Shown piece after piece: positions 1-5,890 of a stretch of 7,696 bases of DNA. Within the stretch, counting starts at the first letter, position 1. Every line of letters starts with the position of its first letter. Under the pieces are notes generated by a model. The model was given only the letters and a program-made list of their open reading frames with translations, had not been told where the DNA came from and ran no database searches. Both the position numbers and the translations under genes were made by a program. The stretch is taken from the NCBI GenBank assembly GCA_903970565.1, contig CAJCJE010000942.1, forward strand, positions 1-7,696. The letters are read 5' to 3'. The DNA is from Candidatus Melainabacteria bacterium. GTDB taxonomy: Bacteria > Actinomycetota > Actinomycetes > Mycobacteriales > Pseudonocardiaceae.

Positions 1-138
1 CGCTGGGCGTTCTACGACCGCTCCCGCAACCGCTCCCGGACCTGGTGCTCGATGCGGGTCTGCGGCAACCGGACGAAGGCTCGCAACTGGCGGCAGCGCA
101 CCAGGAGTGGCGCACCGGTCGCGGCCGGAGCCGGCTGA
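1..138 (+). CDS. CGNR zinc-finger protein, C-terminal fragment
   Basis: Frame 1 is open from the first base to a TGA at 136-138, giving the last 45 residues of a protein whose start lies outside the window. The segment reads FYDRSRNRSRTWCSMRVCGN and continues RTKARNWRQR. This is the second half of the CGNR zinc finger: a DxSRNRSRxWCSM block followed by the diagnostic C-G-N-R. The two visible cysteines (residues 16 and 21 of the fragment) would be the second metal-binding pair, with the first CxxxC pair lying upstream. In known CGNR proteins this finger closes a roughly 180-200 residue actinobacterial protein with an N-terminal ABATE domain, and they are presumed transcriptional regulators. 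Basic residues after the finger fit nucleic-acid binding. The target and the N-terminal domain cannot be judged from this window. The fragment is too short to appear in a standard ORF search, but the motif is nearly unmistakable. Confidence 0.88.
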   Translation, partial: RWAFYDRSRNRSRTWCSMRVCGNRTKARNWRQRTRSGAPVAAGAG

Positions 139-149
139 GAAGGCCGGCT
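129..149 (+). terminator. possible terminator hairpin of the CGNR gene
   Basis: AGCCGGC (129-135) and GCCGGCT (143-149) form a perfect 7-bp stem with a 7-nt loop that contains the TGA stop codon. No U-run follows, which is common for actinobacterial terminators but makes the call weak. Confidence 0.3.
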
Positions 150-596
150 ACTTCCGTTGCAGGGCAGCCGAAACCGGGGAAGCTCACCCGGTCGACGTAG
201 TCATTCCGCCGAAGCTGTGGCGTTGATCACACTGCTCCCAGGCAGTTCGACTCCGACGAATGGCCCGTAAATCGGTGACGACTCCCGTACCAGGAGTAAC
301 CGGCCGGCCGGGTCGATCACGCGCGGACCGCAACCACGGAAACCGCCGTTTGACACTCCGCCAACCCGGTGACCAGCACACGCTTCACACTGGGAGCGAA
401 CAACTTCGGCACAATCACGTGCTAGTGCACGGCCCGGTGAGCCGCTACGCTCGAAGACGCAGGCCGTGGTTCTTCGTGTACGTGCTTTATCACGCTCGCG
501 GAACGATGTGCGGGCGTTCTGTCTTCTCGCCTGAGATCGCTGAACTGCCCGGGAACGGCCGGGAGCTGCACGGTGCAGTTCCAAGCTGATCCTGCT
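150..596. other. Intergenic region and presumed csp leader, no supported gene
   Basis: No frame here has convincing coding character. Small inverted repeats are present: CGTGC-TAGT-GCACG at 418-431, and CTGCAC-G-GTGCAG at 566-578, which ends 18 nt before the csp Shine-Dalgarno sequence. A minus-strand frame across about 237-323 faintly resembles a Nudix-domain start (see findings). A TTGACA at 350-355 has no matching -10, so I call no csp promoter. Long untranslated leaders are usual for cold-shock genes, so much of this region may be leader. Confidence 0.5.
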
Positions 597-607
597 AGGA
601 GGCAGGC

Positions 608-811
608 GTGGCAGAAGGAACCGTCAAGTGGTTCAACGCGGAGAAGGGCTACGGCTTCATCCAGCGCTCCGACGGCGGGCCAGATGTGTTCGTGCACTAT
701 TCCGAAATACAGGGCACGGGCTATCGAAGCCTTGAGGAGAATCAAAAAGTCGAATTCGAGGTCGGCCAAGGCACCAAGGGCCCACAGGCGCAGAACGTTC
801 GCGCCCTGTAA
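608..811 (+). CDS. Cold-shock protein, CspA/CspB family
   Basis: This 67-aa protein is a single cold-shock (OB-fold) domain, the full usual length of the family. It starts [15 protein letters not shown], followed by DVFVHYSEI. Together these carry both RNA-binding motifs: RNP1 (K-G-Y-G-F-I, residues 14-19) and RNP2 (V-F-V-H-Y, around residues 27-31). The C-terminal QAQNVRAL matches the closing strand of the fold. Such proteins bind single-stranded RNA and DNA in the cytoplasm and act as RNA chaperones that melt secondary structure, either on cold shock or constitutively. The GTG start at 608 is fixed by a perfect AGGAGG at 597-602 with 5-nt spacing, and by the family's conserved N-terminus. 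The gene is monocistronic and followed by a terminator hairpin 19 nt after the stop. RNP2 commonly reads VFVHF or VFVHY, so nothing is missing. Several paralogues usually exist per actinobacterial genome, so I give no specific letter. Confidence 0.97.
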   Translation: MAEGTVKWFNAEKGYGFIQRSDGGPDVFVHYSEIQGTGYRSLEENQKVEFEVGQGTKGPQAQNVRAL

Positions 812-830
812 CTGACGAACCTCACGCAGC

Positions 831-859
831 GGGCTCCCACTCACACCGAGTGGGGGCCC
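831..859 (+). terminator. Rho-independent-type terminator of the cold-shock gene
   Basis: GGGCTCCCACTC (831-842) pairs with GAGTGGGGGCCC (848-859) across an ACACC loop. The stem is 12 bp with one T·G wobble. It lies 19 nt after the csp stop. The downstream sequence (GTTCGTCAC) has only a weak T-run, as is usual in high-GC actinobacteria. Confidence 0.8.
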
Positions 860-901
860 GTTCGTCACATCTGCGCCGCGCCGGTTCGCGATAGGGCTGG
901 G

Positions 902-1137
902 TTACCGAGTACGGCTGGCCACATCACGGCCCCCGACGCTCAGTGCCCGGTCGGCATCGACAGCAGTGCGGAAAGGGGGCAGCCCGAGGTCATTCGCGTC
1001 CTGTTTCGCACCAGGAGCGCCGCGGGAGTGGACTTCCGGGAACCGGTCGAGCAGGCGGTATCGAACCGGTCGAGCAGGCGGCGTCCAGGCAGACGCGCCA
1101 CGAGTTCTCGGCCCGGCACGATCAGCAACAGGTTTGA
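902..1137 (-). pseudogene. Possible small gene remnant broken by a 23-bp duplication
   Basis: On the minus strand, one frame reads LLLIVPGRELVARLPGRRLL then DRF (about 1135-1060). A second frame reads RLLDRF again and stays open to a TAA at 902-904. Both frames contain the RLLDRF string because a 23-bp unit is tandemly repeated at 1040-1081. Since 23 is not a multiple of three, the second copy shifts the frame. Deleting one copy would join the two into a single frame of about 67 codons starting at a TTG (1128) and ending at 902. It lies downstream of the ribbon-helix-helix gene on the same strand, where a partner gene would be expected. I recognise no family in the joined product, its third-position GC is only moderate (about 70% by eye), and no clear ribosome binding site is seen. 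It could equally be non-coding DNA with a chance duplication. Confidence 0.2.
1040..1081. repeat. Tandem direct repeat, 19-bp identical core, 23-bp period
   Basis: GAACCGGTCGAGCAGGCGG occurs at 1040-1058 and again at 1063-1081 with TATC between, so the period is 23 bp. The exact match and frame-shifting period suggest a recent replication-slippage duplication. Confidence 0.95.
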
Positions 1138-1238
1138 ACCGATCAGGTCCGGAATACATCAGGTGTCGAGTGATACCGGTTCGGGCCGGTGCCGCTCCCG
1201 CTGAACCCACGGCCGGCCAGCACACCCCTTGCGTGCGG

Positions 1239-1256
1239 CCGGCGGTTTCCCGCCGG
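1239..1256 (-). terminator. Hairpin directly after the RHH gene stop
   Basis: On the minus strand CCGGCGG-GAAA-CCGCCGG forms a perfect 7-bp stem closed by a GAAA tetraloop. It begins 1 nt after the TAA of the ribbon-helix-helix gene. No U-run follows. Its position and stability fit a terminator or an mRNA 3'-end stabiliser. Confidence 0.55.
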
Positions 1257-1257
1257 G

Positions 1258-1533
1258 TTACGGCCAGCTGGGGACCTCGGCGCGCTGGCTGGCTTCCCAC
1301 GTCAGCCGCTGCACGACCCATTCCTGGGCCAGCGCCGCCGGAGACGTGCCGTGCTGTTCGGCGAGGTCGCGGAGCTGCTGGTCGGCCATCAGCTGGAGAC
1401 GCAGTTGGTAGACCTGCGAGTTACCGAAACGACGACCACTGGCCGTGGTTTCCAGTTCGGTTTCCGGCGCCAGCGCGGCGAGATAGTTCTCAAGCTCGCG
1501 ACCGGGAGCCTGGAGGTCTTGTTCGGGCGACAC
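1258..1533 (-). CDS. Ribbon-helix-helix (CopG-like) protein, possible antitoxin
   Basis: With the GTG at 1533 this is a 91-aa protein. An acidic N-terminal part (residues 1-32, LENYLAALAPETELE) leads to SGRRFG. A typical ribbon-helix-helix core follows: strand VYQLRLQL (41-48), helix MADQQLRDLAEQHG (49-62), turn TSP, and helix AALAQEWVVQRL (66-77). Such domains dimerise and insert a two-stranded sheet into the DNA major groove. Proteins of this size are typically antitoxins of type II toxin-antitoxin pairs or small autorepressors. The frame is open back to an ATG at 1641, but codons upstream of 1533 lose GC bias at third positions and the residues look non-coding, so I prefer 1533. No strong ribosome binding site supports either start. 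No recognisable toxin gene flanks it: downstream lies the possible broken frame at 902-1137. The fold is fairly sure; the antitoxin role is inference. Confidence 0.7.
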   Translation of the reverse strand: MSPEQDLQAPGRELENYLAALAPETELETTASGRRFGNSQVYQLRLQLMADQQLRDLAEQHGTSPAALAQEWVVQRLTWEASQRAEVPSWP

Positions 1534-1911
1534 GGGACGATGTCTACCAGTCGTCAACGCTCGGCCGAGTGAGGGAAGAGGCACGCCGGTCACGATAACG
1601 GTTAGGTTGCGGCAATGCCGCCGGGGTGTGTTTCCCGCCACGCCGGCGTGGCGTATCGGTCGTCGATCCGACCATCTGATGCGACCTTTCGGCTTATTTT
1701 GCTACGCCGAACAGACTAGTGTCGATAGGCGAAATGCCAACCGTGGCAACGGAATCCGGGCCGGCCCGACAACCCGTCACATCACCGGACGTCGGTCAAA
1801 AGAGGACATCTTGGACCGTTCCCCGAAAGCCCGATAAAGGACATGAATGCAGTTACCGGACGCTTCCATAGCGTCGGATTTCGAGATGTATCCGTCCGCC
1901 GAAAGCCGTAA

Positions 1912-1935
1912 ATCCGGCACAATTTTGCGCCGGAT
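1912..1935. repeat. Inverted repeat with AT-rich spacer
   Basis: ATCCGGC (1912-1918) and GCCGGAT (1929-1935) are perfect 7-bp arms around an AT-rich 10-nt spacer. It begins at the base after the stop of the 22-codon frame at 1843-1911. It could be an operator-like dyad or an RNA hairpin; no adjacent gene decides between these. Confidence 0.6.
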
Positions 1936-2163
1936 GGCCGATTCCGTGCGCCGTCCGGTCCGCCGGGTGCTCACGGGTTATGCCGGGCATATCAGTTGCC
2001 CTGCGGAGCCACATCCAGGCCACCGCCCAAAAATCACCCTGCCGGGGGAGGGAGGTCCGGGGCGAAGGCCAGCGCGGGGGTGTGGGACCTCGGCCCCCCA
2101 ACACAATTCCGAAGCGCCAAGATCCGTGCCCTGCACGGACAAACCTGCCCCGAGCAGCGGAGA

Positions 2164-2194
2164 GCCCCCGCGCCAGGGGGAGGAACGCGGGGGC
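2164..2194. terminator. Strong hairpin downstream of copA
   Basis: GCCCCCGCG (2164-2172) pairs perfectly with CGCGGGGGC (2186-2194) around a 13-nt loop. It lies about 105 nt past the copA stop in the direction of copA transcription and has no U-run. It could terminate copA or transcripts from the other strand. Confidence 0.45.
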
Positions 2195-2213
2195 CGGAGG
2201 GATCTCCACAGGC

Positions 2214-2249
2214 GCTGACCGGGGGGTGTCAGCAAGAAAATTGTGACAC
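2214..2249. repeat. Two overlapping inverted repeats past copA
   Basis: GCTGAC (2214-2219) with GTCAGC (2228-2233) forms a 6-bp stem around a C-G6-T loop. Overlapping it, GTGTCA (2226-2231) and TGACAC (2244-2249) are perfect 6-bp arms around a 12-nt AT-rich spacer. Both are about 50-85 nt beyond the copA stop. The first could act as a copA terminator. The second has the geometry of a dimeric repressor operator, but no gene start is nearby to be controlled. Confidence 0.4.
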
Positions 2250-2299
2250 GCAACTCGCATCAGAGCGAGAGTCTGTCGCCGGATACTTTTTCACGTCGT

Positions 2300-4606
2300 T
2301 CACGGTTTGTTCGACCGAACGTGACGCCCTCGATGCCGTGCGCTCGGCTGGAATCGGCGCAGGCGAAGGCTGTTACCCACCACGAACACGCTGGAGAAGG
2401 CCATCGTAGCGCCACCGATCATCGGGTTGAGCACGCCAAGGGCGGCCAGCGGCAACACGGCCACGTTGTAGGCGAAGGCCCAGAACAGGTTGCCCTTGAT
2501 GATCCGCAGGGTCTGCCTGGCCAGCCTGATCGCATCGGCCGCGACGCGGAGGTCGCCGCGAACCAGGGTGAGGTCGCCCGCCTCGATGGCGACATCGGTG
2601 CCGGTGCCCATCGCCAGCCCGAGATCGGCCGCTGCCAGCGCCGGCGCGTCGTTCACGCCATCACCGATCATGGCCACCACCCGGCCTTCGTCCTGTAGCC
2701 GGCGGATCACCTCGACCTTCTCGGCCGGCAGCACCTGCGAGATCACGTCGGCGCCGTCGATGCCGACCTGGCCGGCGACGGTGCGGGCCACGCTCGCGTT
2801 GTCCCCGGTCAGCAGGATCGGCCGCAGACCGAGTTCGCGCAGCGCGCGGATCGCGGCGGCGCTGGTCGGTTTCACCGCGTCGGCGAGGGCGAGGATGCCG
2901 TGTACCCGGTCGTCCCAGGCGATCGCGACCACGGTCTGGCCGGCCCCCTCGGCGTCCGCGCCCGCCCGCACCAGCGCGGCCGGCATGGCCAGCCCGGCGT
3001 CGACGAGCACCTGTGGACGGCCGAGTCGGACCACGGTGCCCTCGACCCGACCGTGCACGCCGAGCCCGGCCACGGCGCCGAATTCGCCGACCGGCGGGAG
3101 TTCGCCGAGTTCGGCTCGGGCCGCGGTGACGATCGCGGTCGCCACCGGATGTTCCGAACCCGCTTCGACGGCGCCGGCCAGCCGCAGCAGCCGGGTCCGG
3201 CTGACCGTCGTGCCGACGACCGAGAACAGCTTCATCGCGCCGGTGGTGACCGTGCCGGTCTTGTCGAGCACCACGGTGTCCACCCGGCGGGTGGATTCGA
3301 GAACTTCCGGTCCCTTCACCAGGATGCCCAGCTGCGCGCCGCGACCGGTGCCGACCAGCAGCGCGGTCGGGGTGGCCAGGCCGAGTGCGCAGGGGCAGGC
3401 GATGACCAGCACGGCGACCGCCGCGGTGATGGCGAAATCGGCCGAGCGGCCGGAGATCAGCCAACCGGTGGCCGTGCCGAGCGCGATGATCAGCACCGCC
3501 GGCACGAAGATCGCGCTGATCCGGTCGGCCAGCCGCTGTACCGCGGCCTTGCCGGTCTGCGCCGCCGTCACCAGGCGGGTCAGCTGGGCGAGTTGGGTGT
3601 CCGCACCGATTCTGGCGGCCCGCACCAACAACAGTCCACCCACGTTGACCGTGCCACCGATCACCGAGATGCCCGGTCCGACCTCTTCCGGGACGGATTC
3701 TCCGGTGATCATCGACCGATCGAGCGTGGAGGTGCCCTCCTCGATCATCCCGTCGGTGGCGATCTTCTCCCCCGGCCGCACCAGGAACTCGTCGCCGACC
3801 GCGAGTGCCTCGACCGGAATCAGCGTCTCGACGCCGTTCCGGCGCACCGCGACTTCCTTGGCGCCCAGTTCCAGCAGGGCGCGCAGCGCGGCACCGGCCT
3901 TGCGCCGGGACCGCGCCTCCAGCCAGCGACCCAGCAACAGGAAGGCGGTGACCCCGGCCGCGACGTCGAAGTAGGTCGCCGGGCCGGCGTCGGGCATCGG
4001 CAGCAGGCTGAAACCCTGCCGCAGACCGGGCTTCCCGGCGCCGCCGAAGACCAGCGCGTAGGTCGACCACAGGGAGGCGACGGTGATGCCGAGCGAGACC
4101 AGGGTGTCCATCGTCGCCGCGCGGTGGCGCAGGTTGCGCGCGGCGGCCCGGTGGAAGGGCCACGCGCCCCAGGCGACCACCGGGGTGGCCAGTGCCAGCT
4201 GGACCCATTGCCAGTACGGGAACTGCGCGGCCGGCACCATCGAGATCACCAGCACCGGCAGGGCCAGCGCCGCCGACACCAGCAACCGCAGGCGCAGCGC
4301 GGCGGCCGGCGCGGACGGGTCGAGTGTTTCCGGTTCCGGTTTCGGCGCGCTGGCCTGATAGCCGGCGGTGCGCACCACCTCGACCAGTTGATCGACGCTG
4401 ACCTCGGCGGGATGGCTGACCGTGGCCCGCTCGGTGGCGAGGTTGACGCTCGCCCGCACCCCGGTCACCTTGTTGAGCTTGCGCTCGATCCGGGTCGCGC
4501 ACGACGCACAGGTCATCCCGCCGATGTCCAGCTCGATCGAGCGCGGCCGTGCGTCCGGCCCGGCGGCCTGCCCGGCGGCAACTTTCTCGGGTGCGCTGGC
4601 GGTCAT
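2300..4606 (-). CDS. copA: P1B-1 type copper-exporting ATPase CopA
   Basis: This 768-aa membrane pump couples ATP hydrolysis to export of Cu(I) from the cytoplasm. One N-terminal heavy-metal domain carries GMTCASC (C33 and C36). Hydrophobic spans follow from about residue 104. The actuator domain has TGES (301-304). The sixth transmembrane helix has C404-P405-C406 in IACPCALGLATPTAL. The P-domain has DKTGT with phosphorylated D448, and the N-domain has SEHP (484-487). The hinge is GDGVNDAP (648-655). The seventh helix has Y713-N714 and the eighth M735-x-x-S738-S739. CPC plus YN plus MxxSS is the P1B-1 signature for monovalent copper or silver. Length matches single-HMD bacterial CopA. I chose the ATG at 4606: the frame runs further upstream, but that part overlaps copZ out of frame. 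Only 16 nt separate it from the copZ stop, so the two are co-transcribed and perhaps translationally coupled. Regulation is probably by the CsoR-type operator upstream of copZ. A basic tail of about 16 residues after the last helix has no assigned role. Confidence 0.97.
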   Translation of the reverse strand: MTASAPEKVAAGQAAGPDARPRSIELDIGGMTCASCATRIERKLNKVTGVRASVNLATERATVSHPAEVSVDQLVEVVRTAGYQASAPKPEPETLDPSAPAAALRLRLLVSAALALPVLVISMVPAAQFPYWQWVQLALATPVVAWGAWPFHRAAARNLRHRAATMDTLVSLGITVASLWSTYALVFGGAGKPGLRQGFSLLPMPDAGPATYFDVAAGVTAFLLLGRWLEARSRRKAGAALRALLELGAKEVAVRRNGVETLIPVEALAVGDEFLVRPGEKIATDGMIEEGTSTLDRSMITGESVPEEVGPGISVIGGTVNVGGLLLVRAARIGADTQLAQLTRLVTAAQTGKAAVQRLADRISAIFVPAVLIIALGTATGWLISGRSADFAITAAVAVLVIACPCALGLATPTALLVGTGRGAQLGILVKGPEVLESTRRVDTVVLDKTGTVTTGAMKLFSVVGTTVSRTRLLRLAGAVEAGSEHPVATAIVTAARAELGELPPVGEFGAVAGLGVHGRVEGTVVRLGRPQVLVDAGLAMPAALVRAGADAEGAGQTVVAIAWDDRVHGILALADAVKPTSAAAIRALRELGLRPILLTGDNASVARTVAGQVGIDGADVISQVLPAEKVEVIRRLQDEGRVVAMIGDGVNDAPALAAADLGLAMGTGTDVAIEAGDLTLVRGDLRVAADAIRLARQTLRIIKGNLFWAFAYNVAVLPLAALGVLNPMIGGATMAFSSVFVVGNSLRLRRFQPSARHRGRHVRSNKP

Positions 4607-4622
4607 CGGTTCATACCCCGGC

Positions 4623-4832
4623 TCAGCCGACCAGTTGGTAGCCCGCCTCGGTGACGGCGGCGTGCACCTCGTCGGTACCGAGTTCGCGGTCACTGGTGAC
4701 GGTGACCGCGCCGCTGGCCAACTGGACGTCGACCTGTTGCACGCCGGCCAACTCGGACAGTTCCTCAGTGACGGAGGCCACACAGTGCTCGCAGGTCATC
4801 CCGGACACGGTGTAGGTGGTGCTGACGGTCAT
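4623..4832 (-). CDS. copZ: Copper chaperone CopZ (heavy-metal-associated domain)
   Basis: This 69-aa protein is a single heavy-metal-associated domain of standard length with a ferredoxin-like fold. The metal loop is SGMTCEHC, with C14 and C17 as Cu(I) ligands and the usual M12 before them; H16 between the cysteines is a frequent feature of bacterial CopZ. The C-terminal EAGYQLVG carries the conserved G-Y near the metal site. The protein binds Cu(I) in the cytoplasm and hands it to CopA, encoded 16 nt downstream on the same strand. The ATG at 4832 follows an AGAGGA Shine-Dalgarno sequence at 10-nt spacing. The gene leads the operon, with the CsoR-type operator about 200 nt upstream. A mercury chaperone (MerP) is an alternative for isolated domains of this kind, but MerP has a signal peptide, which is absent here, and the partner is a copper pump. 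Confidence 0.94.
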   Translation of the reverse strand: MTVSTTYTVSGMTCEHCVASVTEELSELAGVQQVDVQLASGAVTVTSDRELGTDEVHAAVTEAGYQLVG

Positions 4833-5034
4833 GGATCGAGCGTCCTCTCACGATGGGGTGCACATCTGCCGTTCCTGCTGTACTCACTTCGGTGGCCGGG
4901 CAACGAAGCTGAAGCCCGCCGGGTGGACCGAGTACCGGACTCACCCGCCGACACCACCGTTTGACCAGGTAATGCCGGACTTCTCATCGGTCGAGACCGA
5001 CCTGGGCGCGAACCGTCGACGGACAACCCAACCT
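4833..5034 (-). other. copZ 5' region between operator and start codon
   Basis: About 200 nt separate the CsoR-type element from the copZ start. I see no coding frame with actinobacterial character and no confident -35/-10 pair. On the minus strand TAAGGT immediately after the operator is the best -10 candidate. If it is used, the mRNA has a leader of nearly 190 nt. A plus-strand TTGACC at about 4963 lacks a matching -10. Confidence 0.4.
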
Positions 5035-5055
5035 TACCCCTAGGGGGTAGGGGTA
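5035..5055. promoter_or_regulatory. CsoR-type copper operator
   Basis: TACCCCTAGGGGGTA at 5035-5049 is a near-palindrome of a C-tract and a G-tract around a central TA. This is the form of GC-tract operators bound by CsoR-family copper sensors upstream of copZA and copA genes. A second G-tract (GGGGTA, 5050-5055) follows directly, so a partly overlapping second half-site is possible. Copper binding would release CsoR and derepress copZ-copA. No csoR gene is in the window. The element is midway between copZ (minus, 203 nt away) and the plus-strand gene at 5260 (about 210 nt away). Confidence 0.75.
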
Positions 5056-5259
5056 GATGAGAACGACCGGGCATTGACCGCCACACGAATGGGCGATGAA
5101 GAATCCAGATCAGACACGGAGAGTCGCAAGCCGAGGCATGATCGGCCATTGCGGACCAAAACCACCACTGAGAGTCAACCTCGGTTCACTCTTCGGGGGG
5201 CTGCGGCAGCAGTTGTGGGCAGTTAGCCTCGCCGGGAGACGTGAGCCGGGGAGGCAGCG

Positions 5260-5499
5260 ATGAGCGGAGCCCTCGAAATTCGAAAGCTGTTGTGGCAAGA
5301 GGATGACACCCTGCCGAGACAGGGCACGGACATTCCGACGCAACGCAGCGGTGAGCCAGCACGGATCTCGGCGGACCAAGTGCGTAGAGCGCGACTCGCG
5401 GTCGCCCGAAACGCACACGACGCCGAGGACTGCCGGCAGTTGCTCGACATGCTGGGCCTGGTGCCCGGCGAAGACGGCATCCCGCCGGTCCGCCGGTAG
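5260..5499 (+). CDS. Small actinobacterial protein of unknown function
   Basis: This is a 79-aa soluble protein with no signal peptide or membrane segment. The N-terminal half (to about residue 38) is polar and probably flexible. The C-terminal half, roughly ARISADQVRRARLAVARNAH and on through DCRQLLDMLGL, is the clear part. It is an Arg/Ala-rich amphipathic helix, then a D-A-E-D-C-x-x-L-L-x-M-L-G-L motif, ending in a Gly/Pro tail. Short proteins ending in this DCRxLLxMLGL pattern are common in actinobacteria, but I know of no established function. The single cysteine lies in the motif (residue 58). The ATG at 5260 is fixed by GGGGAGG (5248-5254) at 5-nt spacing. It stands alone, divergent from copZ, with about 430 bases and the CsoR-type element between them. 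A copper link is possible only by position. It is confidently a gene, with role unknown. Confidence 0.82.
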   Translation: MSGALEIRKLLWQEDDTLPRQGTDIPTQRSGEPARISADQVRRARLAVARNAHDAEDCRQLLDMLGLVPGEDGIPPVRR

Positions 5500-5795
5500 A
5501 CCAAGTTCGCCAGTTCGCCAGGGGCAGCGCGCCACGGGTGGTTCACCGGCCCGGTTCGTCGAATCCCGGATCGACTCGCCGAACCGTGCCGGACCGCGTC
5601 GCCGACCGGCCTGCGTCGCCGACCGGTTTGCCGTCAGATCGGCCTCGTCGAGGCGGATCGTCGTGCCGTGGCGCCTCCCGGACCGCGCTGACTCGCCCGG
5701 CCGGACCCGCCACCGCCGCAACGGCGACCCTCCTGCGCGAAACCATGTGTGAACAGCGGTTTCGCCCGGCCCAAGGTCGTTGGGGGTATCCCGTT
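5500..5795. other. Gene-free GC-rich spacer before the tRNA cluster
   Basis: No frame looks coding. The spacer has short direct repeats: GTTCGCCA doubled around 5506-5521, and a 14-bp repeat listed separately. I see no terminator with a long stem for the preceding gene. Confidence 0.5.
5596..5626. repeat. 14-bp direct repeat, 17-bp period
   Basis: GCGTCGCCGACCGG occurs at 5596-5609 and 5613-5626, separated by CCT. It is non-coding and looks like a slippage product in GC-rich DNA. Confidence 0.9.
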
Positions 5796-5825
5796 TTGGT
5801 GGTTGCCGGGCCTGTGCCCTATGCT
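5796..5825 (+). promoter_or_regulatory. Probable promoter of the tRNA cluster
   Basis: TTGGTG (5796-5801) and TATGCT (5820-5825) are separated by 18 nt and resemble housekeeping-sigma -35/-10 boxes. Transcription would start near 5832, about 60 nt before tRNA-Glu. A hairpin, GTCAGA-CGC-TCTGAC at 5873-5887, ends 3 nt before the tRNA and could mark the leader for 5' processing. Confidence 0.55.
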
Positions 5826-5890
5826 AACCATGCTCCCAGCGGGCAACTGTTGGAAGCGCGGTCGGTCGGTTCGTCAGACGCTCTGACCGA

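Larger units (their letters stand above)
1534..2299. other. Long region without a supported gene
   Basis: This stretch separates the RHH gene start from the copA stop. It is less GC-rich than its surroundings between about 1680 and 1930. It holds several inverted repeats: TGCCA-ACCG-TGGCA at 1735-1748, and others listed separately. A start codon with a fair Shine-Dalgarno sequence (AAAGGA at 1836-1841, ATG at 1847) opens a 123-codon plus-strand frame. A second ATG at 1843 opens a 22-codon frame. Neither product is recognisable. The G-rich tract at about 2043-2086 has repeated G3-G5 runs. I see no RNA gene of a known family. Confidence 0.5.

Noticed and set aside
350..372. TTGACA as -35 of a csp promoter
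   Set aside because: No acceptable -10 lies 16-19 nt downstream.
422..868. 148-codon minus-strand frame across csp
   Set aside because: It is the antisense shadow of the cold-shock gene and its terminator.
966..1598. 210-codon plus-strand frame
   Set aside because: It is a shadow of the RHH gene and the repeat region, with Arg/Pro/Gly-rich composition and no family.
1847..2218. 123-codon plus-strand frame with a fair ribosome binding site
   Set aside because: The second half is low-complexity Pro/Arg/Gly and runs through a strong hairpin. The start is noted as a finding but is not annotated as a gene.
2490..4654. Long plus-strand frames of about 490 and 580 codons opposite copA
   Set aside because: They mirror the high-GC codon pattern of copA, are low in complexity (Arg, Gly, Ser, Pro rich), and lack any domain.
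4607..4783. Extended N-terminus of copA up to an alternative start at 4783
   Set aside because: It would overlap copZ out of frame and encode a non-homologous Ser/Pro-rich stretch; the ATG at 4606 gives the normal family length.
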